64,000 nucleotides of DNA from Selaginella tamariscina. Taxonomy: Eukaryota; Streptophyta; Lycopodiopsida; Selaginellales; Selaginellaceae. The translations under genes were made by a program, and so were the position numbers. Below, one piece after another: positions 44,738 through 56,245 of the stretch (the stretch's first letter is position 1; every line of letters begins with the position of its first letter). The notes under the pieces were generated by a model that did no database searches, had not been told where the DNA came from, and saw nothing but the letters and a program-made list of their open reading frames with translations. The stretch is from NCBI GenBank assembly GCA_003024785.1, contig PUQB01000133.1, positions 62,001-126,000 on the forward strand, given 5' to 3'.

Positions 44738-46460
44738 TGTGGGGCATGTCTTAACATACTTAGCAACATTGTTATCATACCCAGCCAATAGAATCTTTGT
44801 TTCAACAAAGCCAATGTTTTATGTCTTCCACCATGTCCTGCCAAAGGAACGTCGTGATGCTCTTTTAATAGCCTCTCCCTCCATGTCCTTTCTAGAACAT
44901 AGAGCCTCCTTTCTTTATAATAAAGAACTCCATTGCATATAGCAAATGTGCCCGTTTGAGTGCATCTATTTGACTTTCTATTCCTGTTATTACTATCTTT
45001 TCGTAACTGATGAACCTATTTCTTCTTTGCTACAAGGTTCAAAGCCTCCTTGGCAAACTCATCTTAAGGATATGCTATCGCAAATTCATCCACCAAAGTT
45101 GACACTGGTGATGACATAATACGAAGTTAACCCTTCCTACTGAGTGCATATGCTACCACATTATCTTTTCCAGCTTCATGTTTGATTTCAGGCTGAAATC
45201 GTGCTAACTTTTGCTGCCATCTGGCATATTTTGGTGATAGCTTTGTTGCATTTGGAAGTACCTTAAAGCTACACTATTCGTCCAAACCACAGTGCCATGA
45301 CTTGGAAAATAATGACACCAATACTTTAAGGAAGAAACAATAGTATAAATCTTCTTTTTGTGTGTAGGTCATCGAATTTGTGCGGCATCCAACTTCTTTG
45401 GAAAAAAAGACACCGAATGTCCTTTCTGTTGTAATACACCACCAATTGCAAAGTCGAAAGCGTCAGATTATACCTCAAATGGATCTTCAAAGATGGGCAA
45501 CTACAATTGAAGTCTAATGCTATGGAATGTTCTTCGTGAGATCTGTCAATGGGATGCTACCTTCAAGTAATCTTTTATGAACCTACGATAATAACCTATC
45601 AGATCAAGAAATGATTTGACTTCATGCACGTCTTTCAAAATCAACCACTCGGTAATAGCTTGAACTTTCTTTGGATCCATGACAACCTTCCCACCTGAGA
45701 TCGAGTGTCCTAAAAAATTTATCTTGGTTTGACCAAATGCACACTTGCTTTCTTTAGCATACAACTAGTTCTCTCTCAATCTCAGAAACACTTTTTTAAA
45801 GTGTTCTACATGTTCATCAATTGTCAAACTGAAATTAGAATGTCATCAATATACACCATTACGAACTCGTCTAGATAGTCTCTAAACACATTATTCATCA
45901 TTTGTGCAAAAAGTTGCTAGAGCATTGCACAACCCAAATGGCAAGACTAGAAATTCAAATGATCCATAACGTGTTCGAAAAGTGGTCTTCTCGATGTCAT
46001 TCTCTGCTACCCAAATATAATGGTATTTAGATCTCAAGTCTATTCTTGAAAAATACTTTACTTCAATAGCCTATCAAATAAGTCGTCCACTCATAAAAGA
46101 GGATACTTATTTTTGATAGTTATCACATTTAATACTTGATAGTCCACACACATTTGCATCGTACCATCCTTTTTCATTACAAACAGGATCGGTGCACCAT
46201 ATGGCGATCAACTAGGTCGAATGTGTCCTTGACCAATCACTTCTGTTAGTTGTCTCTTCAATTCTATTAACTCTTAAGGATTCAACCGATATGGGGCTCT
46301 TGCCGGTGGAGACGAACACGTCCTTAAACTTGTTCAAGACTTTCAAAATAGGTTCAGGAATAGATTCTTGACCATCTCCTATCTTGACTTTACCAGTATC
46401 CAAAACCATTGCAAGAAATACACATTCCCGATGTTTAACTAACTTAGGCAATTGAGTTAA
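44738..46460 (-). pseudogene. Reverse transcriptase, RNase H and integrase N-terminus of the minus-strand chromovirus
   Basis: Reading the minus strand from 46450: a spacer with FKDVFVSTGKSPI, reverse transcriptase with [23 protein letters not shown] near 45855, and KCAFGQTKINFLGHSIS at about 45740. RNase H follows near 45460 (SDAFDFAIGGVLQQKG). The integrase zinc domain begins at about 44850 with HGGRHKTLALLKQRFYW. The frame is lost several times. Confidence 0.8.
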
Positions 46461-46649
46461 CGTAAGGAATATAGGATTTTAATCCTTATTAGTTTAGCGT
46501 CTCCATCTTGAGCGTTGTTTTTCTAATGTCCTCTTTATATATTGCACAAAACCTCTCATTTCAACTACATGTTTATGGAACCATTCCATACCCAAAACAA
46601 AGTTAAACCCCATCATATTCAAGACAACTAAGTCTAGCTTAGCCTTCTA

Positions 46650-48740
46650 ACTTTTGATTTGGACAGGAATTGCCCTTGCTATATTATTAGTATTTTGAGA
46701 ACCTTTGCCAAAATTGATCTTTATTTCACATATCTTTATTACATTTAAATTTAATCAACGAGATAAACTAGTCAATATAAAGTTGTATGTTGCTCTAGTA
46801 TCGATCATCATTCAGACTCAGTCCCTTTGTATCCTTCCTGTTAAATATAGCAAAGGGTCAATTTTGTCTTGAATAACGGATAAGACAGGTTGTGTATGGC
46901 ACAACATTACTTCTTCTGACTCATCTTCTGGATCTTAAAGCGTTTCTGGTTCAGCAACTTCTTCTTCTACCATCACCTTGAAATGACCCGATTGTTGTGA
47001 GGGTGCTTGACATTGTTTAGCAAAATGATCAGGCTTGTTACAATTATAATATGTCGGAACCCGCCTGCAGATTGTGAGGGAGTAGACTTTGGAGCCGAGC
47101 CCTTGGCCTGCTGAGGTGGTGGTAACGCTAATGGTTTTCGAGATTCAATGGGTTCTGATGTATCAAAAAACTTGGAACTGCCGATAAAGGGACTTGCACT
47201 TTGAATTGATGGTGATTGATTTGGTCACCTATTAAACTTTCTAAACCCAAACTTTGGAGAAGAACTCCTCATTTTAGGTTTTGCTTCTTCCCCCTTATTG
47301 TACAAGTCTTTTAATGACATGCCATAAGCAACCTTTTGAGTTGCCTCCTAACATTCTCAATAGCTTGTTGGCTTGTACCTTAGGATCTCCTTTCGCGTCT
47401 TCTCATTCAAGCTGGCCATGAAGCAACTTTGAGCTTCATCATTACTCATGTTTGGACCAAATGCTGTACACTTTCAAACTGATAAACATGGTCCATCAAG
47501 TTTCCCCGAACTCCTTATTTACAAGTTGCCAAATCAACACGTAATTGCAACCCAAGGTCATTTGGCATATACTGCTTTTTGATATCCCTTTTCAGTGTTT
47601 CCAGCTATTTTGATATTTAGGTTCACCTTCAACTATCCGCCATCAAGTCTTAGCTTCTCCTTTGAGAAACTGCTTGGCACACGCAACCCTTTTCGTCTTT
47701 CTTACAGAAACAGCATCAAAATAACTTTCCATATCATATAACCAGTCGTCAAGAATTTTATAGTCTTTTGAACTTAAAAATTCTGAAGGCTTGATTGGCT
47801 TGAATTTATTAGGACCGTTATCACCTTCATCTACTGAGAATTTGATTTAGAGGAACCTGGCTCTAGATAATACTTTTTCTTTCTTCATGTGTCTGGTTGT
47901 GGAACATCTGATAATGTGGTAACCATTGGAATTTGATCAGCAACATTACCGATTCAATCATTCAACCCTAAAATATCCCCTCGAAGTTCGTTTAGTGCAT
48001 CCATCATTATTTAGGTCATTCCTAACTCTAGGGGGTCGACTTGGATTAGCTTCATCCATCTTCTCATTTTGAGCCTCTGCGACATCCCTCTCTACCTCAG
48101 GCTCTAGTTGCTTTCTTTGCTCTTGAACCCTAGTTTCAACACTTGAAGAATATGCTTAGAATATTCCCAATATAAAGTTGAAAACACCTTGCACAGGTTG
48201 TACACCCACACTCATTAATTGCTGAAATTCGATCAGCAACATTATCGTTCAACCCTAAAATATCCCCTCAAAGTTTGTTTAGGGCATCCATCCTTATTTC
48301 CCACCAAACAAGCCACTGCCTAACTCTAAGGGGTCAACTTGGATCAGCTTAATCCATCTCCTCATTTTTGAGCCTTTACGACAGTCCTCTCTACTTTTGG
48401 CTCTGGTTGCTTTCTTTTGCTCATCGTATTGAACCCTAGTTTCAACACTCAGAGAATATGCTTGGAATATTCCCAATATGAAGTTGGAAAACCCTGCACA
48501 AGTTGTACACCCACACACATCAGTTTGAACAAGCATAAGACTTTTGAACATATCTAGAATCTCATGCCGACTCACTGAGCAAGTGTTCTCTGAAGGTTGA
48601 TGACTCACAAGATCAAACTCTCTGCGCAGAATATAAACATGTCAATCGAAAGCGATAGAGTAGATCAAGAACTTAGAGTTATCTAAACACTATGACTTAA
48701 GGCAGTTCTACTGACCGTAAAGAACTTGTTTTGATATCAA
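46650..48740 (-). pseudogene. Gag and protease of the minus-strand chromovirus
   Basis: The zinc knuckle reads YNCNKPDHFAKQC near 47010-47050, with Y in place of the first Cys. The protease core IDTRATYNFI lies near 46800. Upstream Gag is broken and carries a tandem duplication (47935-48525). The stretch next to the LTR includes the probable primer-binding site. Confidence 0.7.
47935..48525. repeat. Tandem duplication of about 295 bases in the Gag region
   Basis: GATCAGCAACATTA at 47937 and at 48231 start two collinear copies that share CAACCCTAAAATATCCCCTC, GAATATGCTT and GTTGTACACCCACAC in order. They differ at many single positions. Confidence 0.8.
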
Positions 48741-48741
48741 T

Positions 48742-49704
48742 TGTCAAAGTTTTTACCTGGTGCCACAAAGGTGGCTTGCCAGGTGCCAACCATGGAATCC
48801 CCTCTCTAGAAACCCCACGGAATTTGGTAAAGTAACCCATATTAGGAACCAAACCCTTAGGAACTTAAGTCTCTAGATGACTAGGTTCACGAACGAGACT
48901 CACCTTGTAAATCATGATATGCAGACTAGCCAAGTTACAGGTATCTTTCCTAGCTTGGCGTGGTTGAGGCGGTCGGAGCAAGGCCTCAATCACTAAGTCT
49001 ACGAAAGGAAAACTCGGGTAACACCTTTAAGCTTGACAGCAGGTTTTCGAACCAAGGAATTTGACTAACTCTTTGGAAATGACGTACTCGGTCATAAAGG
49101 CGAGATCCTACCAATTATAAGGATAGTCTAACCCAGAGGTTGGTCGTACCTATGTCGTGTGGAAGTTTGAGCGGCACAACAAAGAGTTGCGCCTTGATGA
49201 TACAAGCTTAGCTCCAATAGGAGGTTAACGAGCTCTCTTTTGAACCTAGGAAGCCTCACTACATACACTCTACCTTAATTATGTGACGGAGCCCCCCCCC
49301 CCCCTCCTTGTTTTCCTAAATGAGTAAGTGGCTAGCATGGAAATGCCAACCCTTAATGAATTAAGATGTCCTAATCTAACCCTAAACCTAACCCCTGGGG
49401 GATATTAGGGCATAACCCTAGGGTTAGGTCAACCCTAGGGTGTCCCTAACCCTTTTTGACAAGCTATATTTAACAAAAAACCTATCTTGTAATGTCAAAC
49501 CAAGAGAGAGTTTTTAGAAGGTAAGTACTACCTTCACCTAGAGTTTCTTGAGGTACTAGTGACAGTCAATCGGACTACTCTTAAACACCTAAGTGCACTA
49601 AACAGGGCTGTTTCTCACTACAACTAAGGTTCGTCACACATCTCAATATGTAACAACAATCAAACCCCAAAGTAAAGGGTCGAGTCATAGTAAAAACTAT
49701 GACA
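48742..49704 (-). repeat. 5' LTR of the minus-strand chromovirus
   Basis: About 963 bases matching 34438-35363. It carries the same telomere-like patch near 49373-49455 and a C run near 49290-49302 absent from the other LTR. Confidence 0.85.
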
Positions 49705-49900
49705 TGGTGAATCGTTCCAACCCTTGGTGTTGAGGGTGACTTGGTCCAGCCCTCGGTACCGAGGGTTGAATGGACTAGCCTTGATATTGAGGGGTAGACC
49801 CTCTTGACCTTGGCACTGAGAGTGAGACAGACCAACCTCAACATCGACCAATCACCCTCAGTCTGAGGCCAATCCATTCAGCCTTTGATGCCGAGGTGTG
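49705..49900. repeat. Degenerate minisatellite, right part
   Basis: Continuation of the array seen at 34190-34437, with words such as CCAACCCTTGGTGTTGAGGG and CTCGGTACCGAGGGTTG. It fades out near 49900. Confidence 0.7.
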
Positions 49901-49904
49901 AACA

Positions 49905-50540
49905 AATAGAAGAGAGAGTGAACTAGTGATAGATATAGAGAGAAAGAGAGAACTATAACAAGTGCAAAATAAAGATAGAAAGAGATATTGCTGCTAAAAA
50001 GAAAATAAAGATAGAAAGAGAATATTGCTGCTAAAACGAGCAGTTGTTCCAGAGAGAGATATGAATATGTAAGAGTCTCTGTTATATATATGGAGATCTA
50101 CACATGTAGAGAGTTGTAGTGCATGTATGTGTATAAGATATAGAAAAAGAAAGAGATGTCATTGGGATATAGAGATATGCGGATGTGTGTGATTGAATGT
50201 GCGTATGAGATAGAGAACAATAATTACTCAGATAGAGATTTGTGAATGTGTGTATGAGATAGAGAAAGAGAGAGAAGATCTTATAAAAGAGATCTATGAG
50301 TAATAAGAACGTGGAAAGAAAATATTGCTTAAGTAATTTCGTGGAAGAAGAATGACACCTCTTGCCGACGGATGAGATCCACAATAGAGAAAAAGAAATC
50401 CAAAGGAAACGCATATTATCCCTAATCCAAACAACCCTAGATCTAGTTTCCAGAGACTTGATTATATGTGTGATGCATGTCATTGTGCATGGCTGATGTA
50501 CTCGTTTGTGTCGACATGTTTGCATGCAACATAGTTAATA
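49905..50540. other. Purine-rich region without a gene
   Basis: AGAGA-rich DNA with a short tandem block (AAAGATAGAAAGAGA followed by TATTGCTGCTAAAA, twice, 49969-50040). No gene was recognised. Confidence 0.5.
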
Positions 50541-50805
50541 TAAGATAACCAATCAAACATATTTATAAAAACAGATACATAATGTATTGTGCAAAATGAA
50601 GCTGGTCGTCGGGGACTCTGCAGGCCAGATGTGGGGCTTCTCAGGAATCTGCAGTGGTTGCCAGGACGCTGTTGAGGCGTCCAACCCCGGGGGTTTGGCC
50701 GGCAAGTTGGGCCTTACCTCAGGAGTAATGGAAGGTATTGGATGGCCTCTACCCGGACGCCGTGTACAGGTAAGGGGAAGTTCTACTAAATGACTGGGTA
50801 GGGAG
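50541..50805 (+). mobile_element. Internal 3' remnant of an LTR retroelement
   Basis: GC-rich compared with its surroundings. It ends in a purine tract (GGGTAGGGAG) directly before an LTR-like TG start. Open frames on both strands show no motif I know. Confidence 0.4.
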
Positions 50806-51260
50806 TGTTGCGGGGCCCAGGAGTCGAGCAAGCGGGGAATGCCCGCTTGTGGGGTGAATAGAAGGAAAATGAATATATTATGCCTGTCTGAGTACAAACT
50901 ATCTCCGACATGGGAGCAAGATATAAGACGCAGACTTGACTCCTCAAAGACCCCGACCCACTACCAGCCTTCTAGCTTATATAGTGGGTACCTATCGCTA
51001 GTCACTAGCTACAGGTGGCGCTCTCCCACTGGTCTGCTGCCTGGTGGCAGAGTCCTGCCTGTCACATTTATGCGCCTCCCACACGTGTTGTCCTTTCTAC
51101 CCTGGGTAGTTGGTTCGGACGATCAGATCTTTGCCCGGTTATGCCGCTGCCTGACACCGGTCGCCATCAGTCCATACCTGAAGTACCTCCCCTATCCGTC
51201 GCTCGTCTGCGCCGGTGGGCGTCCTACCGGCTGGCCGCAATGACGGGTCACCGTCAACCA
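50806..51260 (+). repeat. LTR of an unclassified retroelement
   Basis: Starts TGTTGCGGGGCCCAGGAG after a purine tract and ends near GTCAACCA, giving TG...CA limits of about 455 bases. Composition is clearly more GC-rich than the flanks. The glycosylase-derived fragment starts four bases later. No second copy lies in the window, so the assignment rests on structure only. Confidence 0.5.
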
Positions 51261-51263
51261 AAG

Positions 51264-51798
51264 ACCATTTCCATACAAACCATATACGCAAACATATTAA
51301 CCCCATCTCTTGAACAACATTGTGGACTTTGCATATGTAAATCACACACACACAAACAGTATTTACCAAAATGTATTGGCAATCTTGCTTGTCAAGCTAC
51401 AGAGAATGTGGAATGCCGATTGCAAGCCATTACCGATCTCTCGTCTCTCAGTAGCAATGGCCACTTCAGACACTCCTCGTCGCCCCTCCAATTATTCGGC
51501 TGCATCATGTAGAATCCATAGCTGCACACTGCAATAGATAGAGAGAAGGATTTGGGCACCCTCAGTCGCGCCAAAACCTCCATTCCCACTCCCCTCAAGA
51601 ACCCTAATGTTGTCTCCAAGAACTGTTAAAAGCTCTCTATATATATAATAACATAATATCTATTTAAAATAAGATTATTCATGTGATTATTACTTCTTAA
51701 TTAGCACTATAAATATGCATATATATGTAATTCCATTTTAATACAACATCTAAATACATATTATATATTTAATTAAGACATTTCTAAGATATATATAT
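51264..51798 (-). pseudogene. Duplicated exon 1 of the DNA glycosylase gene
   Basis: Matches 5586 to about 6115 nearly throughout: promoter side, exon 1 (EVLARLRVP, SLSIAVCSYGFYMMQPNNW) and the donor of exon 1. It keeps the reading frame where the gene at 3571-5913 has lost it (DEECLKWPLLLRDERSV), but carries its own 26-base deletion after SVMA that breaks the frame. Cut off on one side by an LTR (50806-51260) and on the other by the gypsy LTR at 51799. No other glycosylase exon is nearby. Confidence 0.85.
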
Positions 51799-52010
51799 GT
51801 AAGGTTCCATGTATATACTACATGTATACGCCACATATACTTCGCCATGGAGGTGCCATGTCGCGCTAGGATTCAGGCACACTAATCTGGGCGCTAGCTA
51901 ATCTAGGTGCCAGGATTACATGGCACCAAGTGCACTAATCTTAGCACAGACATTTAGTAATAAATACTTTATATCAGTCAGACCTAATTGTGGTATTAAC
52001 TCCTCTTTCA
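51799..52010 (+). repeat. 5' LTR of the truncated Ty3/gypsy element
   Basis: About 212 bases ending TCCTCTTTCA. Blocks shared with 2034-2255 include GGTGCCATGT/AAGTGCCATGT and GACCTAATT. It interrupts the duplicated glycosylase fragment exactly at 51798. Confidence 0.7.
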
Positions 52011-54793
52011 TTGGTGGAGATGTCGGCTAGTCCTTTGAAGGTTTAGTTTTTTTTTGTGCTCTTTTTTGTCTCTCTCTCCCCTTGTTATTATTGTTCATGA
52101 TGGCAAACGAAGAAAGGTGGTTGCAGTTGTTCGATGCGCTACAGTTGAGTGTGACAAATCAGATTGCTCTCCTATGGGAAATTTACAAAGGTATACAGCA
52201 AAATACCAATATGCTGCAGAGTGCCAATCCACACCTTTTGGGTTCAAATCCATGTGTTCGTCCAAAGTTCTTCAAGGGGGAGGTTGGAGCATACGTGTAC
52301 CATTGGTGGGAACACTTTCAAGGGATTGTTGATTATTATGGATGGTCTGAATCTTAGTGGTTGTGAGAGTTCCCAACATGTCTGCAAGGACTTGCCTTGC
52401 AAATGGTACAATGGTGTCCCCGTTCTCGGTCAACAAAATTAAAACATCTTGTCCTAACAATTCAAGCAAGCTTTTGGTAAGCTCAAAGATTCTACTGCGG
52501 CTTTTCGTGAGCTCCATGACTTAAAGCAAGTGTCGGGAGAGACCATTCAATGATTTGGGATTAAGTTTCAGAACTTGGTCAATCATGCGGATCCAAAGCA
52601 TGATAGAATGTGTATGGTTCGGCTTATTGTGGCCAGCTCTTCATCCTAATTTGGCTAGATTGGTGGAGGGATTTGGTCCCTTGACTGCGAGGAGGCCTTG
52701 AGGATTGCATAGTGACTTGAGAACTTGTTGGGCGCAACACAACGTGTGTATCCTATACCAGCACCAATTCCTAGAACTTCTTTGACATTCGATCCTGTTC
52801 CGATGGAAGTGAGTGCTATTCAAATGAAGGACAAAGTCCTCAGGCCGTAGGAGGGGCCAAGGCCAATTTGCTGGTCAGCGTGGTCGTGGTCATGGTCATG
52901 GGTAATGCTACAAGTGCCGAGGTTGGAGACATGTTGCATGAGCATGTGCAAATTAACATAAAGTAGCTGCCATCAAGACTATAGAAGAAGTTGAGATGCT
53001 TCCTCAACCGAAAAATGGGGAGTAGTGCATGGGGTGTTAGAGGACCAATGCACTAGGTATGTTGCACCACCTCTGAAGAATTTGGCTTTTTGACACTTCC
53101 CCAAGCACCTTTTTTGTTCCATGCTTGTGCGGGCATAGGGGTCTCGATTGAGTTACCGAACACCGAGCATTTTATGTTTGTGGTTCTCAAGCATGGTAGA
53201 AGGAACTCCTGTTTTGGTCATGGTGGATCTGGATTTGGTATATCTTCTATCAATCGATTGGTAGCTGAGTCCTTACACTGCACACAATACCTGTCGAGCG
53301 GGCTTTGAAGTTAGTGTTTGTTGATAAGAAGTCCTTTGTTCAATCACATCGAATTGCACACGTACATGTGGTGTTAGAAGGATGCCCATCATAATACTTT
53401 TATTATAGGTGATGCTGAGTCAAGTTCATGACATCATTCTTGGGTGTCAACTGGCTCTGTGCGGTCAAGGCGAGATGTGAATTCGAGATGTGCATGCTGT
53501 CTATCCTAAGATGCCCCTCATTGCGGGCTATAAGACATGCACCACATGGCATGGCAATGACATTGTAAGGCATCGTGGCACCTAAGGAAGAGCCTTCTTT
53601 AGAGCAACGAGCCAAGGACATTAAAGACTTGTTGGCGAGGTATCCGAGCCCGTTCAAACCCATTATAAATGTGAATCTCCTGTTGACTACTCGACATCAC
53701 ATCTAGATTGGTACAATTCGCCCGATTAGGGGGCTCAAGTGACATTCTTCAAAGGAGAAGGATATCCTAAATTGTTGTGTGAGGGAGATGTTAAAGTTGA
53801 AGGTTATATGTAAGTCCTGGAGCCTGTGGGCGGCAGAACCACACCTAGTTTCAAAGCCGGATGGGACTGCACATTTCACTATCGACTTTCAACCATTGAA
53901 TGATGTTTCTGTTCCAGATTCATATCCACTACCGAAGGGTGGATGATTGGTCAATGCAATGGGGAATAGCATGTACTTCATTATCCTTAACATGGCTTCC
54001 GACTATTGGCAGATCCTATGGTCCAAAAGATTAGCAAAGACAGCATTTTGAACACCATCTGGCTTGTACAAATTTATGGTTATGCCATTTGGATTGGTGA
54101 ATGGGTCCTGCAGTGATTGTGCAATACGGGTTGAAGTTGAAAGAGCAAAAGTGCAAGTTCGAATGTACCTCCTTGAAGTACCTAGGATTCATCATCAAAC
54201 AGAGGGTGTGAAGCTGATCCCGAGAAGACCCTAGTTATACGAGAATTTCTTGCTCCTGAGTTAGTGGTGAAGTTGCAGTGTTTCTTAGAGAAGGGTCCCA
54301 TTATGAGAATTGTTAAAAACAAAAGCTCGGTTCCTGTGGTCCAAGAAGTGTCAGAATGCGTTCAAGGATGTTAAGGCGCTGCTAGGATCTCCACCTTTGT
54401 TATGATATTTGGACTTCAACAAATCCTTTATTCTTCGGATCAATGCTTCAGATGTCGAGTGAGAGCAGATTTCTGCATGAGACTCTCGATGGTCAGTGGT
54501 AACCCGATTGCTTATACAAGTTAGAGCCTTAGTGATGCAGATAAAAACTATTCCAAGGAATGGCTGACAGTTGTATGGGCCTTTTAGAAGTTCCATGTGT
54601 ATTTATATGGCTCCGACATGTTATTGGAAATCGATCATGCTGCAGTCAACTCGATCATGAAAATGAGGAATGTGACGGGACGACTTGCACGTTGTGCTTT
54701 AATTTTGCAAGGGTATCATTTTTGGGTTGTTCATCACCCATGATCTAGCATGGCAGACGTGGATGCATTATCTTAAGCTCCTGTTGCGGTGGC
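51799..54793 (+). mobile_element. Truncated Ty3/gypsy element (5' LTR to RNase H)
   Basis: 5' LTR 51799-52010 begins TGTAAGGTTCCATG like the LTR at 2034. Gag starts near 52098 (MMANEERWLQLFDAL, FFKGEVGAYVYHWWEHFQG). An RG/HG-rich stretch and CCHC knuckle (CYKC....H) lie near 52880-52945. Reverse transcriptase runs about 53830-54230 (SKPDGTAHFTIDF, MPFGLVNG). The RNase H start is near 54440. The frame is broken in many places. Homology with the element at 1-2033 begins near 54110 and stops at 54790, where a fold-back element begins, so integrase and 3' LTR are missing. Confidence 0.8.
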
Positions 54794-54796
54794 GAT

Positions 54797-56245
54797 GTCA
54801 CAGGAAAATTTGGACCATCAGAAAAATTTCTCAAGGACTCATATGTTCGACTTTAATGATAGTGCATCATAGTAGTCCTTGTTAATGATCACACACATGA
54901 AAAAAGAAAAAGAAAAGAAAAGAAAGGGAAAACATGAATGAAACTCATGACACAAAAGATACACTAATTAATTATTGTATTTCATCATAAAAGCACACAC
55001 AAATAATATAATCTTATCACACCTATTAATAAGAAAAGAAAAGAAGAAACTAGAGACTCTCCTTTATATCCTCTATATATGTCTCAAACCCTTGAGCCTT
55101 GGTTCCTTATATACCCAAAATAATATAAAGAATGCATGTATGGTAGGGTAGGGGTGTAAAAAAGGGTGTAAGATGGGAGTTACATAAGAATAATCGTAGA
55201 GGGTTATGGAAGAAGGTGGGTTTGACCCATAAATAGTGGGGGTTATGGAAGAAGGTTGACTTGACTCATAAATGGTGGGGGTTATGGAAGAAGGTGGGTT
55301 TTGACCCATAAATAGTGGGGGTTATGGAAGAAGGTTGACTTGACTCATAAATGGTGGGAGGGTTATGGAAGAAGGTTGACTTGACCCATAAATGATGGGG
55401 GGTTATGGAAGAAGGTGACTTGACTTTGACTTGGGAAGATGATAAAAAGGTGCATAAAAAAAGACAAAGAAAATGTGCATGGTCAAAGCAATTACTAACC
55501 GTATGCATTAACATAATAATGTTAATTAAAAGGGGAATAGTAAAGTGAAATAAAGATGTATAAATATAAGTAGAAAAATTAGTCCACTACATGCATACCA
55601 GGGGCTACCAAGGTGATGGTCCAAAATTTCCTGTGACAATGTCTCCATTTCACTTTATTATTCCCTTCTTTGTCTTTTCTTACATGATCAAATTAATCAA
55701 CATTATTATGTTAATGCATTTAATTAATGCTTGCTTTGACCATGCACATTTTCTTTGTCTCTTCTATGCACCTTCCTTGTCACCTTCCCAAGTCAAAGTC
55801 AAATCATCTTCTTTTATAACCCCCCATCATTTATGAGTCAAGTCAACCTTCTTTCATAACCCCCCCATTTATGGGTCAAATCCACCTTCTTTCATAACCC
55901 TTACCATTATTCTTATGTAACCCACATCTTACACCCTTTCTTACACCCCTACCCTATCCTACATGCATTATTTTGGGTATATAAGGGTTTAAGACATATA
56001 TATAGGAATATAAAGGAGAGTTTCTAGTTTCTTGTTTTCTTTTTTTACGTTGTAAATAGGTGTGATGAAATTATTTTATGTGTGCTCTTATGATGAAATA
56101 TAAAAATTAGTTTATATCTTTTGTGTCATGAGTTTTATTTCATGTTTTCCCCTTTCTTTTCTTTTCTTTTGATCGTTAGCAAGGAATATTACAATGCGAT
56201 ATTACTAAAGCCATCAAGTCCGAACGTATGCCCTAAGTTATTTTT
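54797..56245. repeat. Fold-back structure with terminal TGTCACAGG/CCTGTGACA and internal minisatellite
   Basis: 54797 starts TGTCACAGGAAAATTTGG, whose reverse complement (CCAAAATTTCCTGTGACA) ends at 55639. Between them lies a tandem array (55190-55440) of GGGTTATGGAAGAAGGTTGA-like units. From about 55650 to 56245 the sequence runs back as an inverted copy of 54822-55560, including the array in opposite sense. It could be a fold-back transposon or two facing solo LTRs. Confidence 0.65.

Larger units (their letters stand above)
34438..49704 (-). mobile_element. Minus-strand chromovirus (Ty3/gypsy), interrupted by nested elements
   Basis: LTRs at 34438-35363 and 48742-49704 start TGTCATAG and end TTGACA on the minus strand. 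Next to the 5' LTR lies a possible initiator-tRNA binding site (TTGATATCAAAACAAG). A purine tract (AAAGGCGGGGAG) abuts the 3' LTR. Possible target duplication: GGGTG and TGGTG. Domains from 5' to 3' on the minus strand: Gag about 47000-48600, CCHC knuckle near 47000-47050, protease near 46790 (IDTRATYNFI, with R where G is usual), reverse transcriptase 45550-46450 with YIDD, RNase H near 45460, integrase zinc motif at 44738-44850 continuing at 36924, integrase core 36308-36900, chromodomain 35700-35953 (KYLIKWKGY, EPLENL). Stops and indels throughout mean the copy is dead. The zinc-finger region is split by the element at 36925-44737. Confidence 0.88.

Noticed and set aside
50553-50897. Overlapping frames on both strands in GC-rich DNA
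   Set aside because: Frames are open mainly because of GC richness. They span the purine tract and LTR start and show no motif.
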